Below are positions 24,365 through 50,400 of a stretch of DNA of 64,000 nucleotides, piece by piece. The stretch is taken from NCBI GenBank assembly GCA_030141605.1, contig JAQGDQ010000076.1, positions 1-64,000 on the forward strand, read 5' to 3'. The DNA comes from Tubiluchus corallicola. Lineage: Eukaryota > Priapulida > Priapulimorpha > Priapulimorphida > Tubiluchidae. The notes below the pieces were generated by a model. That model had not been told where the DNA came from, did not search any database, and worked only from the letters and a program-made list of their open reading frames with translations. A program made the position numbers and the translations under genes. Positions within the stretch are counted from its first letter, which is position 1; every line of letters starts with the position of its first letter.

Positions 24365-26051
24365 AAAATTTACGCAAAATTATTTGAAAAGGCTTCTGGT
24401 TCAACTACAGCAACTACAGAATAATTATTCTTATTCTATTGTTCCTATTTAACACAGAGTCAAAAAAACTTTTTTCTTGGAAGAAATTTACAATTCCCCA
24501 CACCATTTTAAATACCCTAACCATAACACTAGCCCCAGCCCTAACTCTAATCTAACCCTACCTATCTCTAACACTAACACTATCTCTAACGAAATTACAC
24601 AATGCTGCTTATGCTTTCTGCTATTTCTTCATTATGTGTGCATGTGAAATTTTTGCAAAAATTTTTGTTACGTGTACTCCGTGTAGTGAATATGTGTACA
24701 AATTGCAAAACAGTTAAAACTGCCAAGCTGTCTACGTGATTTATAAATGTTCAAATCAGGGCAAAGAAGCGTTAACAAGGTCTTTTTACAGGTAACAGCA
24801 TCCTACACTTTCATTTAAATGAAACCTGATAATAGTATTCTTGTAGACGGTCTTTTATTGATAAAAGTATTCAAAGTATTCATAAAAACCCACTGTAATT
24901 ACTAATCGTTATAATATTAATGTAATTAATCATGCATAAGCTAAACTTGTAACTGAAATAGTGCTAATTACAGTAGCATAAACTTCATGAAACTGTATGG
25001 GTACATAGAAACCTTGTCTACCACAGCTGTTTTTTTATCTTAATATCACTTCATTAAACAGGCACAGTATAAAACTTCTTGATTTACCTCACCTGCCTAT
25101 TTTTTTGAAATTTAATAAAGTTCATTATCATAATAGTTGGTGATCACCGGACAATGACTAGATCTTAATCTTAGTCATTTAAAATATTTCCATATATATA
25201 TTCCACAATGCCGTTTTTATGCAGCTGCTTTCAATAAAGGCGTTACCGCGGCATTTTTATGCAGGTTCTTGTGCTAATCTTGTTAGAAATTAGTCCAAAA
25301 AACTTGAATAAATTTATTGATATTGATATGTTAGACTGTGTATATTCGCCATCTAAACGCAAATAATTGTTGTTATGATCTTATTCATTAGTTATTGTAG
25401 GCCAAATAACAAATCAAATGTTCCAATAAACGCGGTTTTTCTGACAACGGTATTTTATTTATTTAGGATTCAGGATTATTTTGTTGGTTTGCATATTACT
25501 CAGCTTACGTGAGAGGACAGTATCAACGATGAAAAAATTAGCAGACTTAAATCTTATCAATGAAAGCTGAACAGGAGAAGCAACAAGAACTGAACGTATG
25601 CCTGAGATTGTAACAGACGGAAATGTTCAGAAACAACAGACTTCATCTTCATGTTGCCAAGGAGATACAAACTGTAAAAGTGTGAAGCAGAAGCTTATAT
25701 TTAAATTTTCTGTTTTCTGAATTAATGCTTATGTTTGCATTTATATTGTCGGAATTGACTAAAATTGTCTGATTAACTTCTATTTTCGGTGGCTACTCGA
25801 AAGTCTCGATTATTGCAATCAGACAAAAACAAAAATGCTATTTTAAATCTTCTTTAGTGGCAAAAATATTGACATGAAAATAAATGTTGGCAAGTTGCTG
25901 TTGACCAACAGCATGCAGTCCTTGAGTATTACACGCTATATTGTACTATACCTAAGCTAATATTCTCTCTAGGCACACACCCTTTATCTAAATCTATGAC
26001 AACATAACACTTATCGTAAAAAATAGTCCAAGTGATAACGTATTTAACTTA

Positions 26052-37689
<11,638 letters not shown>

Positions 37690-37829
37690 GACTGCACCGC
37701 TGGACACTTCAAACATGACTATTAGATAGTAAGTAGTTTAATTTGTACTTTGTACTTATGATACGGTGGGCTGCAGATACTTGGTCGCAAACGAGTATTA
37801 AAAGTTCTGGTTTATTCTCCTTTTTCCAT

Positions 37830-37845
37830 TCTTCCATTTATAAAC
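37830..37845 (-). promoter_or_regulatory. Possible TATA-like element of the GH1 gene
   Basis: On the minus strand the run GGTTTATAAATGG lies about 115-150 bases upstream of the two candidate start codons (37716 and 37689). It is the only TATA-like motif I see close to the start. Position is plausible for a short 5' UTR, but the surroundings are AT-rich, so chance is possible. Confidence 0.3.
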
Positions 37846-38771
37846 CTACTTATTACTTTTAGCAAAAAGCCAAACGCTCATTTAATCAAAAATATTTCTT
37901 TCAATCGTTAAGTGTTAATAACCGTTTTGTGGGTTCAACAAAAGTGCCAAAGTTCATTTTTTGGCATCATGAAATACATCAAAGCTCTGTGCTGGTAAAC
38001 ATTAATGAGGTAAATTATTAGGGATGGTATGATTTCCACTGACTTACAGCACAGAATGAACGTGCAATTATGAAAAAATATTTCAGAGTGCAGTAACAAC
38101 AATACCATGATCCAAAATTCAATCAATCGTTTTTATATAAGAAAAAACTATTTGTATTTGTTGTCGTTAAAATTAAAGGTGGAATTGATAATTTTGATAA
38201 CGTGTTTGGTTATAGCTTTCTATGCTTTTTATCGTATCAAGATACTGTATCTATTCACACGAAACGTTCAAACTGCACTCTTTTTGTTTAAATCTATTTC
38301 AGGTTTAGTAATCATCATTTTAATCAAGCTTGTTATTTTTGCTCATGTGCAATCCACTGTCGTACATATTCATCGGCGATTCATAATTGAATGTGCTGCC
38401 ACCTACATTTAAAATTATTTATTATATTAAACTTCCCTCAAGTTTAATCCAGGTGGGGTGGCCAGGATGTAAGGAAGGAGCAGTAGTATGCGATGAATGG
38501 GCGGCGCCAGTGGGTACCTCTGGTTTCACTGCAACGCGGCAGTAGACGTCACTATTGCAGTGTCTGAAACTGTTTGTAGTGTGGTAGACACGCCGTCATC
38601 ACATTGCCCCTCGTTATCATCTTCTGTCTCGGTGTGACTTTAATCAAATATAGAAACGCTCTTGACATCCGGGACTTGCTCCCTCCATGCTCTTGGATCA
38701 GCCACCAGCTCAAAAAACCCTGCTGTTATACTTACTGGAAATTCAGTTTTGCCTGTAACTTAAATTATTGC

Positions 38772-38941
38772 CTATGCGTACTGGAGTTTAGTAAATTCTT
38801 CTGCATCTAAATTAACACCAAGACCAAGTTTTATTTCAATTAATTGCTCCATATTCATACTAGAAATCTCATTAAGCGTATACTGCAATGGTACTTGTTC
38901 TGGTGCATCTGGCAGTTTGGAAATTACATGGTACTCACACA
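38772..38941 (-). CDS. Candidate terminal exon, unrecognised, perhaps part of the gag-like relic
   Basis: After a good acceptor (TTTCAG|TGTGTG) the minus frame reads VCEYHVISKLPDAPEQVPLQ, later MNMEQLIEIKLGLGVNLDAE, and ends at TAG 38774-38772 (56 codons). The composition is protein-like and leucine-rich. It lies downstream of the gag-like pieces in the same orientation, so it may be another part of that element. No domain is recognised. Confidence 0.3.
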
Positions 38942-39039
38942 CTGAAAGCTAATTAATTTTATTTTATTTACAGAAATTTTTAACAATTTTTTCCCAAACA
39001 CTTTTATTAACATAGGTGTTTTTAATGATACAGTTCACA

Positions 39040-39450
39040 ATGCTTTAAAACTCTGCATGCCGTCAGTTAATTAATAGCTCCTTGAATACTGAAGACTAGC
39101 ACCATCTAGTGGCTGATCTTGCAGTAATATGTAGTGCAATATATCAATTTTTTTGGAATGCTGTTTAGTAGTATTTTGTAGTAGTTGTAGTAATCTGCAG
39201 TGGAGCATCAGAGGTTTAAGTGAATTGCTAATTGTTGGCGCTATCTAGTGGGTAATTTTGTAGTAATATGAAATCAGTTATCTCAATTTTTTTGAATACT
39301 GGTGGCAGGTGCCATCTAGTAGCAGACTTTGTAGTAATATGTACTAGAGTATCACAAGTTTACTTGAATTGCTCATTGCTGGCGCCATCAGGTATCCGAT
39401 TTTACAGTAATACGTGGTCAGCTCTCTCAATTTTTCTTGAATGGTGAAAG
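39040..39450 (+). repeat. Diverged tandem repeat with GCCATCTAGTGG-type core
   Basis: Repeating blocks contain G(C/G)CGCCATCTAGTGG-like sequence, TAGTAATATG, TCTCAATTTTT and GAATTGCT, at intervals of about 65 and 130 bases. Non-coding; origin unknown. Confidence 0.5.
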
Positions 39451-39888
39451 TGGATGCATTACCACTAGACTAAAACTAAAAGACTCAAAGTTGCTTAATG
39501 GTTCTTTAGAAGAGTAAGATAATTTTTGGGGGATGTATAATTAAGAGACTGACGCAGCTGACGCTGCCTCGATTAGTTTTAAGATTTTGTCAATTGCATT
39601 ATTATTATTGGTTTTGTAAGAACGTGCCGAGGTGCTTGGCAGTTACTCTTTTCATTTTTTGTATATTATGATAATATAGAAAAATTCTGATTAATTGGTT
39701 CGCAGTTGCCATTGCAAAAGAATTCAAGGTGATTTGAGTAAAATTGATTTCACGCATCAATCAGAATTTTTCAGGATTATATTTTTTATTTTCACATTGT
39801 TTAAACTTAATTTTCTTGTAACTTTTATTGCTGTTTAAAAGGTAACAAACAAATCATAAATAAGATCAAAATAAGCTGTGAGACTTTA

Positions 39889-40600
39889 TTAAATTTTAAC
39901 AAAGATTAAAAGTGGCAGCTTTCGCTCAGCCCATGCTGTTGCTGCTTTGCCTGACAATGCTGATCCTAATGAAGCACTATATTCTTCAGGCTGTGCATCA
40001 TGCGAAGCTGCCACCTGCTCAAAATACTGCAAATAAGTCTGGATATTATCTTCACTTTTTTTAAAAGGGCGGACCTTAAAACGATAAACCCTAGATGAAG
40101 ATTGTTCAATGCTACTAAATGAGTTTGGTGCTGGCAAAATTATAGGATTAATGCCGCTAATTTGTAATTCTTGCTGCTTGCGATGACTTTCAAGATCTAA
40201 AATTCTAATTTGCTCTTGCGCTTCTAATTTCTCTTTTTCCGCTTTTAATTTTTCCACCTCCAGCAAAAGGGTTTGAGTATCATTCACCACTGCAGTCGGT
40301 GATTGTATAAAATGTTATGATGCTGAAGGCGCATCAGCTATTGCTTTGTTTGTTTATAGAAACTTTGGCTTCATGCCAGTTTGCGACCTATGTTGTGAAA
40401 GGGGCGGATGCAAAGGGGTACTCGACGAGGATGCAGACGAGCCTTGAATCACATCCACAAGGTCCGCTGCGCTAGTGTCTTTCACATCTTGCTGTTGCGT
40501 AATTAAAATAACTTCAGCTAATCTCTCTTTGGTGTGCAGCAGAGAAACTTGTAAGTCCAAATCACTAACAATATTTTTTAACTCCTCCAGCTTTTTTTTT
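39889..40600 (-). pseudogene. Gag-like retrotransposon remnant
   Basis: Two adjacent minus-strand pieces. The upstream one (40354-40600) begins LEELKNIVSDLDLQVSLL and is polar. The downstream one (39889-40290) has a coiled coil (LEVEKLKAEKEKLEAQEQ), then VRPFKKSEDNIQTYLQYFEQ and PEEYSASLGSALSGKAATAW. The last part matches the capsid-like pattern of metazoan gag genes and SCAN-like domains (aromatic helix, then L-x-G-K-A). A stop separates the pieces and no protease or polymerase follows, so this is a relic. Confidence 0.5.
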
Positions 40601-41262
40601 GCATAAGGCCGGTTTTTGTATAACGTGCCATTTTTTTACTTCACTGTTACAACAATCAAATGTATTTATGCCACCTAGACAGGTGCACAAACCCACAATG
40701 TATCCAATAATTGATGTCCGTAACAAAAATTCTTCAAGCCACAGTGTCGTTCATGCAATCAACCACTCATACATTTCATAGTAATGACCGCAAATTGTAC
40801 ATTCAAGGTCAGATGTCTGTCAGTTATTAAAACGGCAATAAATAAACATTTGGGAAATTATATTTAAAATGGAATTAAATTTGCTAATGTGCTATTCAAC
40901 ACTCGTGGCTAAATCAATAATTGCAGCTAACACCTTGCGTAGTTATTGGGCTTCTCTGCCTAAAACTTTTTTTTGTTATTGCAATGTACAAAGCATACAA
41001 TATTTAGTCTATGAATCTGTGAAGTTGAACGCTTTAGTAACAGTACACTGCTATTTATCCAGGTAAGAGAATTTCGCTTTGAAACATAACATACAGGGTA
41101 CTGAATATCAGTAATGTACGGGATGTACTATAGGACAACGTTAGCTGTACTGACCTAGAAAAATTGATAGCTATTACATAGAATGATAATCAATGTCTGT
41201 GCTTAAGATTTTTATTTAGATCAAATAACCTTTAATCAATTATCCCACCGCTGCCACCACCT

Positions 41263-41396
41263 GTGATGGTTCGGGTTAGAAAGGCCAGAGGTACCGGAAG
41301 ACCACCTTTTGATGTAGCGTTTGCCGTATAATCGGCACACGCTACATCAAAAGGTGGTTTTCGGGTACCTGCGGCCCTTCTGATCCGAAACATCAC
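41263..41396. mobile_element. Nearly perfect palindrome of 134 bases downstream of the Ig/C1q gene
   Basis: The left half (GTGATGGTTCGGGT... to GATGTAGCG) pairs with the right half (CGCTACATC... to CATCAC) along about 57 bases, with an inner TGCCG-TATAAT-CGGCA continuing the stem. The central part is perfect (ACCACCTTTTGATGTAGCG). It begins about 60 bases past the stop codon of the Ig/C1q gene, so the 3' UTR probably contains the hairpin. It is most likely a small palindromic MITE. Confidence 0.6.
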
Positions 41397-41457
41397 AATG
41401 TATGTTGTTGTTGGCTAAAATATTGTTTATGATCAAGTCCAAGTTGGTAAAAAAACC

Positions 41458-44400
41458 CTAGCCAATCAGATAACCATTGAAATTGTTGTCAAGATATGAA
41501 TTACTTGTCATAATGGTGGCACCACTCCAATATGTGACATAAACTGTGTCTCCGGGATGTAGACGAATAATAACAGAGTTTGATGTCGTATGATATTCAC
41601 CATCACCTGCAATGAAATAATATTATTTTTAAGCACAACTGTTGTACAGAGAGTGAATAATATTCACAAGAATACACCAGTTAATCTTAATGTTAGGATT
41701 ATTCTTTACTTTGCAAACCCAAAATTTATAAAATTTAGATACCAAACTTGAAAAATAGGAAATACAAAAAAGTTATATGCAGCATGGATTTGAACTAGCA
41801 CCCTTTTGCTTGCAAGGCAAAAGCTCAGCACCACATTCCCTGGTGATCATGGTTATACAGTATAGCTGACTAACTGAACTAGTACTTCTAAAGTTAAAGC
41901 ACTCAACCTAGGCAGACTGATTTTAAGTAATTTGATTATTTTTTGTTTAATTTGATCAATTCTGATTCCGAATCTGAAAATTTCATGTAGTCTTCCCCTC
42001 CTGTCCTTACACTGCTTGTACTTCGACCTAAGATGTCCATTCCTAAACGATGTGACTTCCTACGACCATCGACACTAAAAGCAAAACCGAACTAAATCAT
42101 AAACTGTAGGTCAAAATAATTTACTTTTTAAAATATTGGAAGAAGGCTTACTATTTTTTCTAAAAATGACTTACGTGACAGAATTATTACCACACAGGTG
42201 TTTTGTTATATGCTAGATATGTTAGTTTGTGACGAACTTCACACATTCGACAGCTCATGCATGAGCACAGCGGTAAATTTAAATTTCGAATTTTTGTCTT
42301 AAAATTTGCTTAGTTTTAGGACAACACACCGAATATCTAACAGCAGCACTGTACTTCAATTTCCGCCTGGATCCCAGGAAATAAACAAAGCAAATGATAT
42401 TTGATTGGTAGGTAGGCTGCCAGGTAGCCCAAAGTTCTCCTCTTGCCAAAAAATGGGTTAAATAAATTGGCCCTGCTAGAGTTAACTTGAAGATGAGAAA
42501 ACCAATTACAAATTTGCGGAAGTCCCTGCCATCTAGTGCCTGGGGTGACCAATTTAAAAGAAATCAGCAGACAATGTTACCTGAGCAATCAGTTTTACCT
42601 GCATTGACAAACCTGATACCTGAACAGAAGACAACCTCGAAGAATCATTTTTAATGTCATTTCTGCTGTGAAACTGAAAAACGTACTTACCACCTTAAAC
42701 AGCATTCCTCCTTTGATTTATCTTGGCAGCAGTTTTTGCTCAGTGAAATTACTTCAGCTGTGTAATGTCATTTAAAGAACATTAATTTACCATGGCTTTG
42801 TCTGTTCTAACGAGCAAGAGTCATTACCTAGTAGCACGAATGATTTCAGTGATACTTCTTGGCAGCTTTAAGTTGTAAATATTTGTAAATTTTCATGATG
42901 ATGCTCACAAGCTTGATTTTCCAGACCTGCTTCAATTTGCAGATCTCGAGTGAAGATCTTGAGTAAAGACACAAATTCGCGGAAACAGGACGTTTTTTGT
43001 ACTGAGATGATTTGTTGTTTGTTTTTGCATAATCGCACATTTTTAATTGTTAATTAGTAAATTTATAATATGTACATGCCAGCATTTTCATCACAGCATT
43101 GAGCATTAGCTCAGTGGTGCAACTCATTGCTGTATTGCTAATTATCTTTTTATAAGTTTTGACAAATGAAGTAATTTGCATTTAATCATTGAAATGATGA
43201 TAAACACAGTATGATGATGATGTTTATTATACAGGTTCCATGTTCTGCTCACTGCCTTGTTCTTCTTTAGGCTGTATGGTTATTTTATCGAGTAATTGAT
43301 TCTTTTACCTTATCTGTGCCTGTAACCTTTTGTTGCTCAGGTAATAAACAGATTAACATTTTAAGTTTCAGCTTTTCAATTCGGCTACCAGCAGTCAACT
43401 TACCGACTTCTGCCCACTTTTCAAATGTAAATTTTGGGCTTGGCTTCTTATTTCAGTAAACTTTCTACTTGTAATTTAGCTTACACCTGTAAAATGTACC
43501 TGCTATTTTATTGTAGACTAAAAGAAAATCTTTAACTTGCTAAACAATTTGATTGGATATTGGAAATTATGCAACAAAAACTGTTATCTTCATTTTGCGC
43601 TGCATTTGAAAATTTTGTTGTCACTTTGCTTAAGGCATGATTCAGCTTTCCTTTATTGTGTTAACTTTTTAGAGGCAGAGGGTCGGAGCTTTTTGCCCTA
43701 TTATGTGTTTAAACTTTCGTTCATTCAAGGACACAGAACATGTTACGTGAATGTTATTTTAAAGGATCTTCAAAATAAAAACATCTATAAATCGAAATTC
43801 AATCATCTTACCTGAACGAAATTCACAAATCCTACCTTCCGATTGGCAGAAATTTAAATACTTACCTATTTCACCTGTGAAAAATCTATAAAAACAAGTG
43901 CCGCATTCTTATTCCCTGAGTTCAGGGGTTACTGGTATTAGTTTGACCACCAAACAGGACAAGCCTGATCCCTTCATGATCCTGTCTCCTAACTGTTTGG
44001 GTGCCAATGTGAAGTAACCCCTCAAGGGTAGATTCCTTTTTATGTTTTGTGTCTAGCCAGCTAGTTGTTCATTTTAATTACGAAAATTCTTTCTTACATT
44101 AACATTTTAATTTTACAAAATCACTAAATTAGTCAAGATTATGGGCGGGGCTTATGCCACTTAATCAATGCTAATTAATGACTCCCAGGCATTTGGTTCA
44201 CTAATCTCGTTTCAGGATGAGGTACTCAAACCATGGCGTCTCGCCCACCAATAGCTCTGGTTCAAACCACCCAGGAGCTATTACAACTACCCTGGTGGCT
44301 AGTACCGACAACAGAACAGTAGTTATAGCTATTTTATGTGTTTCACTTAATGCATTTTTGATTAAGTATAACAATACTTCTTTTTACAAATTATTATTAC

Positions 44401-47400
44401 CAGACGAATTAAGATGAAGAAAACATAATTACGTTAATGAATAATTAAAATAGAATTGCAAATAAGGTGAGTGAGCTTTAAACAGTCAATAAGTAATTGA
44501 CAAATGGGATTGACAGTCACCAACTTGTGAATGAATGAACAAATGAACGAATGAAATTTAATGAATATGACATTATTGTAGAAAATTATTTTATGTAAAA
44601 AATTGTTTTGTTAAAACTCTTGAGTAATGAATGTGTTAGCATTGATGTAGACACGGTGCCTCATTGCAAATTGTTTACTATACAGGCTTACCTGGATTAG
44701 TGAGACGTGCAACATCATTTCCGTTATGTGTAAGACGGGCAACAGAACCACTACCACTTTTGCGCGCCTCTAGATTCGCTTCAAAATAGTAAGCACCTGT
44801 AATAGGAGCTTTGAATTTTCCTGTAAAATAAAACGCCAAATTAACGTTTATGTCTTTATCTAATGTATCTAAATTTAATAAAAAGTGCTCAAAGGTTAAT
44901 CCAAAGGTGCACATATGTGATCTTTGTTCTTTTGTTGTGTAACGTAATGTCAAATTTATTCCTACTATGTAATAAAGTACATAAAATCTTAGCGCTGAAT
45001 TTAAAAATCAAAATACTGAACTGCTGTCTATTTACAACAGAGGCAGGGAGGATGACACTGCAGCCCTAACAGAGTTGCGTTGCAGGTTTATGCTTAAGCT
45101 AACAAACGTTTAAGCTGAAACAAAATTATTGATTCATATAATTGAATTAAATTGAATTATCGATTTATTATTAAGCACATTGCATACACAACTCACCGAA
45201 ATAACAACAATGGAAAAAATGACACAGGTGGCTCGTTTGTTGCAAAGCCTGTGAGTGTAAACAGAGCTGGATGAGAGAACACCACTGACCACTGACAAGG
45301 ATCTACAGTACACCTTCCCTTTTCATAAGCTCCGTTTGTGCACGTGATTAGTTGTTTTTACTACTAGACAGTCAGAATTTCAATCTGTTCTAGGTAAAGG
45401 CACATTCACATGCACACCTAAGGGTTTAGTGTAACAATATTTAATTTCATTTTTTTTTAAATTTAATTTTAATTTTTTTTATTAGCGTGGTCCAGCACTG
45501 AGTTCGCTCCCCGTTCATGCCCCCTCAATCCAGACAAAGAAGTATCCTCTTTGATTGGGAGTAAGTAAGAATCACCACCCGCAGAGACTAATATGCAAAA
45601 CAGACCGAAAACTTAGTCTTAGAGAAAAACAATTATGCGAAACGATTACCGAATTCGAAATTAAAAGTTGAAAATAATCTCATTTTCTTGTTCAATTAAG
45701 TTAAAGTCAATCGTTGTATTTCACGTAACAACAGTTTTTTTGTAACAGCGAATCGACTTAGAAAACTACCAACAAAGTCAGTCTCAGCTGTCTTTGCAAA
45801 GTATGTAAAAATAAATGTAATAAATGTAATTAGATCGTCCATTATCCATTAAGAAATTCATACGTTCTGCATTACGTAATGGTTCATCAGTATGAATCAT
45901 CATAGCTTGACAGGTAACAGAGACATTAACTGCAATAGTAAGTGTGAACTAGCCTTTAGCTAGCCAATAAAGTTTTAATACTACGGCTATGACGAATTGG
46001 TTGGGTAGCTTCTCTGTAAAATACGAACGCTAGTGTTCTTGTCAAACGCACAGGGAACTCCACGATTTTTCGTGACAAATCCAGCATAAAATTTATTCAA
46101 TATAAGTATTTGCTTCTGTGATGAAAAACAGTGTAACAGATGGAAAAAGTAGTAAGTATTGTAGTTGTAAGGCCATCTTAATTTGTACCGAGAACAAACA
46201 TTTTTGCAAGAAAAATTTGCATCATTGATAAAAATCAGCATCTTTGATAACTTCGTTTGTAAAGTTAAAATGCAAATGTCACTTAACACCCCATGATCAG
46301 TAACAACATTGACAATTTTAACACCTTGCGCTGTGTTTGACTGAACTTAGGGTTGGTCAGTGGTCAAAGTCACTCCAGTTCACAAGGTTCACAAAGCCTT
46401 GCTGTGAAGCTAAAAATAGGATCATGAAAGAAAAGAAATTAAGCAAAGCAAAGTCAATGGATTTACAGTTAGGACCCCAAATGCGCACACACACACACAT
46501 TCATATATACATACATACATACATACATACATACATACATACATACATACATACATACATACATACATACATACATACATACATACATACATACATACAT
46601 ACATACATACATACATACATACATACATACATACATACCATACATACATATAGCAAGAGATATGAGGTGAGTCCTGTGGGATTTTCCAATTAATCCTGCT
46701 AGGTCGTGTGTTGTGTGGAATGAAATGTCAGCCAGAAAATTTTGATAATGTTTAGATGTTATGATGATAGAAGCAAATATTATATTATTTTCTTGTTGGG
46801 ACGCATTGATAACTAATAGCAAGTCACATACCCGTGGACGATGAATACACGTTTCCATAATTTATGTTTGTCTTGGTAAATTTTATAACTTTTCCTGTGC
46901 TTCCACTGTTGCTTTCTGGCGTATGGACAGAGAAAGCAAAGGCTGAAATGAAAATATTACTTGTCATCATTATCATCACGAGCTGGTCAATATTATTATG
47001 TCATCACAGTCAAAGATTTTTCCACAATTATCATCATCCTTTCCATTATCCAGGGTAATTTTGTACCAACAACATGGATTAGCCACAATCTATTCAGTAC
47101 ATCAATCATTGTGAACTCATATCAATACGTTCTTAAACATCATTGTGCCGTCAATGGCGACTCAACATGAAGGGCTGAACTTTGTAACCCAGGATGGTTT
47201 GCCCTAAAAATAGGACAGGAATAGGAGGAGCAATAAACAAAACTACAACTAAGAAAGAATCAAAACTACATGAAATTGGCCAATGAGAAACAAGATCAGT
47301 GAATTTTTGTGGATATTGAAATGTTTTTTTTAAATTACAGTTGACATGTTAGCACTAATTCTTATCTGTTACATGTGTGATAAACCATCCATTAGTTACG

Positions 47401-50400
47401 ATATTTTTTGTTTACTTGTTTGTCACCTTTTTATTTCACAGTCAAGTTCTTTATAGTGACAGCTGTAGCACTTGCTAGTGTAATTTGCTTACATTATAGT
47501 AGTCACTATAGTAGTATTATCGTCGTCGTCGTCGGCTTTCACTCGTTTCCGAGTATTGTCCTTTCGGTCAAAGTTACTAGCTGTGGTGGGCACGTTGGTG
47601 GCTTAACAGCCCGATCCTTGCTCGAAACATTCTGGTGCATTTGTCACATTGGATGGTGGGAGTTACCTGAGGTTGACGGGCCTTCTCTTTCCTTCGTTGA
47701 CGTTTGGCTTCAATTGCTGCTCGTCTGGTTGTTTCAAAATGCTCAGTCCCTTCCTGGATGACTCTTCTCCACTTTGTTCGCTGCCACGCTGTCTGTTCCC
47801 AGGTTTCTGGATCGATCCTTGCTGATTGCAGGGTTTCTTTTAGTTGGTCCTTGTAGCGGCGCCTAGGGCGGCCCAGGGGGCGTTTTCCAGTGCTCAGCTC
47901 ACTGAAGAGGATCCTTCGGGGAAGTCTGTTTTCGTCCATACGTGCTACATGACCTGCCCACCTTAGCCGATGTTTCGTAATCATAGCTTCTATACTAGTG
48001 GTGTTGAATCTCTCGAGAACTGAATTATTGGTGACATAATCATCCCATCTGATGTTGGAAACTGAGCGAAGCTTTTTCTGGTGGAACTGTTCGAGTTTTT
48101 TCAGGTCTTCGCGGTACAGAGTCCATGTTTCACATCCGTAAAGGAGTGTGGAAACGACAATGGCATTATAGACCATCAGCTTGGTTCGACGAGTTAGATG
48201 AGCATTACCAAAGACACGGGTTGAGAGTCTGCCGAAAGCGGCATGGGCAGCTCTAAGCCTATTTTCCACATCCTTTGTTGAGTTGCACTGGACGGAGAGT
48301 AGACTGCCCAGGTACGGGAAATGTTCAACACATTCTAGATCTGCACCATTAATGGAAATGTTACATACTGGTGTGTTTGCTTCAGGTGATGGTTGGACAA
48401 TAACTTTGGTTTTTCCTATGTTGACTGTAAGGCCAAAGCGAGAATATGCGTCACAGAAGTTGCTGACTGATTGTTGCAGGTGATTGGCTGAGTGGGCTGG
48501 TGCCGCATTATCATCCGCATATTGCAGCTCTGTCACTCTGAAGGTTGTGGTGCGGTTCCTGGCTCGAAAACGCGACAGATTGAAGAGCCCCCCATCAAAG
48601 CGGCATCTCAATTCCACCCCTGGATTGTCTGGTGGAAGGTCATGAAGCATAGCAGTGAGATAGAGTGAAAAGAGCGTTGGTGCGAGGACACAGCCTTGTT
48701 TTAGTCCACAAGTGATTGGGAACTCTTCTGAGATAGTGTTTTGGTTGATAACACGTGCCGTCATACCATCATGCATAGCTTGTATCATCTTGATGAAGTC
48801 ATCCGGAAGACCAAAACGTTGTAGGACAGCCCACATGGCTTCTCTCGGAACGCTGTCATAGGCTTTTTCTAAGTCATAGAACACGAGGAAGAGAGGCTTC
48901 CGCTGCTCACGGGCCTTTTCCTGCAGTTGTCGCGCACAGAAGATCATATCAATGGTCCCACGTAAAGCTCGGAACCCACACTGAGATTCAGGTATGATCC
49001 TTTCTGCAACCTCCTGAAGACGGTTCAAGATAATTCTTGACAGAATCTTTCCGGCAATTGAAAGCAGTGATATCCCCCTGTAGTTTCCACACAGGTTGCG
49101 ATCCCCCTTTTTAAAGATAGTGACAATGAGTGCGTTTTTCAGGTTCATCTGGGACTCGTTTTGCTTCCCACATTTGAAGCATCAGGTTGAACAGTCGGTT
49201 CTTGAGAGCAGGTCCACCATGACTGATGAGTTCCACTTGGATATTGTCGGGTCCAGCAGCCTTCCCTCGAGGCATACGCTTAATGGCTGTTTCAAACTCA
49301 ATAAAGTTGGGTGGAACCGATAACTGGGGTTGCAGGGGATGCTGTGGAACATTCCTTAGGAAGTCAGCTGCTGTTGTTGAGTTCCGGTTTAGCAAGGTAT
49401 TAAAGTGCTGTTTCCATCGGTCAAGAATATCTTGGCTCTCGGTCAGGAGGGTGGTGTTGTCGGCTGACATAAGAGTTCCCACTGATGTTCTTCTAGGACC
49501 ATAGATCTCCTTGGTGCCTGCGTAGAAACTTCTAAGGTCTCTGCAATCTGCATGATGTTGAAGTTCTTCTGCCTTCTGTTGCCACCAGTTGTTTTGGAGC
49601 TCCCTCATTCTGGACTGACATTGGCTTTTCAGTTGTTGGAACCTGACTTTCTTCTCGAATGACATGGGATGCTGCTCATGGTCTATCCTGGCTTTTCGCT
49701 TGGCATCAATGAGAGCAGCGATTTCTTGGTCATGGGAGTCAAACCAGTCTTGATGCTTCCTTTCTTGGAGTCCAATTGTGTCTTGGGCTGCCTCTTCCAT
49801 AGCCGTGCGTAGATTAGTCCATTCTGAGTCTAGTGAGGTATTAACTTGGTTTGCAGTTATCTTTTGATTGAGCACATCTCTATAGTTTTGAGACGTGGTT
49901 GGGCTTTTTAGTTTACTGGTGTCATATCTTCTTCTAGCCTGGTTGTTGATGCGAGTTCTTGGTTTTCGATGCAGGCTCATTCTTATTTTGCTGATCAGAA
50001 GACGGTGGTCTGTCCAACAGTCATCAGCACCGGGCAAGCTCCTAGTAACCAAAACATCCTTCTTATGCTGTTGTTTGACAATGACGTAGTCAAGGGTATG
50101 CCATAATTTAGACCGAGGGTGTCTCCATGTTGTTTTGAAACGGTTAGGAAGCCGAAATTGGGTATTAGTGATGAAAAGCTCATGCTCAGCACAAAGGCCA
50201 AGGAGGAGGAGTCCATTTGCATTACAGTTACCAATGCCCTGTTTTCCAATAATGTTTTCCCAGAGGAGATTGTCTTTGCCCACTCTAGCATTAAAGTCTC
50301 CCAAGAGTAGAAGGCGGTCCCTCGCTGGAACTTGGGAGATGGTGTCGCTTAGTTGTTGGTAGAAAGTTTCCTTGACATCATCTTGAGCATCCAATGTTGG

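Noticed and set aside
24470-24600. CTAACCCTAA-like telomeric resemblance
   Set aside because: Only a loose run of CTAAC/CCTAA words with many interruptions; not a telomere-type array.
38107-38412. 101-codon hydrophobic open frame on the plus strand
   Set aside because: AT-rich sequence gives Ile/Leu/Phe/Tyr-rich frames by chance; no family pattern and it lies in the 5' flank of the GH1 gene.
41785-41850. tRNA-Ala(TGC)-like sequence on the minus strand (strong anticodon arm CTTTTGC-CTTGCAA-GCAAAAG, GTTCAAATCC)
   Set aside because: The T stem and acceptor stem do not pair and the A box is poor. Probably a tRNA-derived SINE or pseudogene; not called as a tRNA gene.
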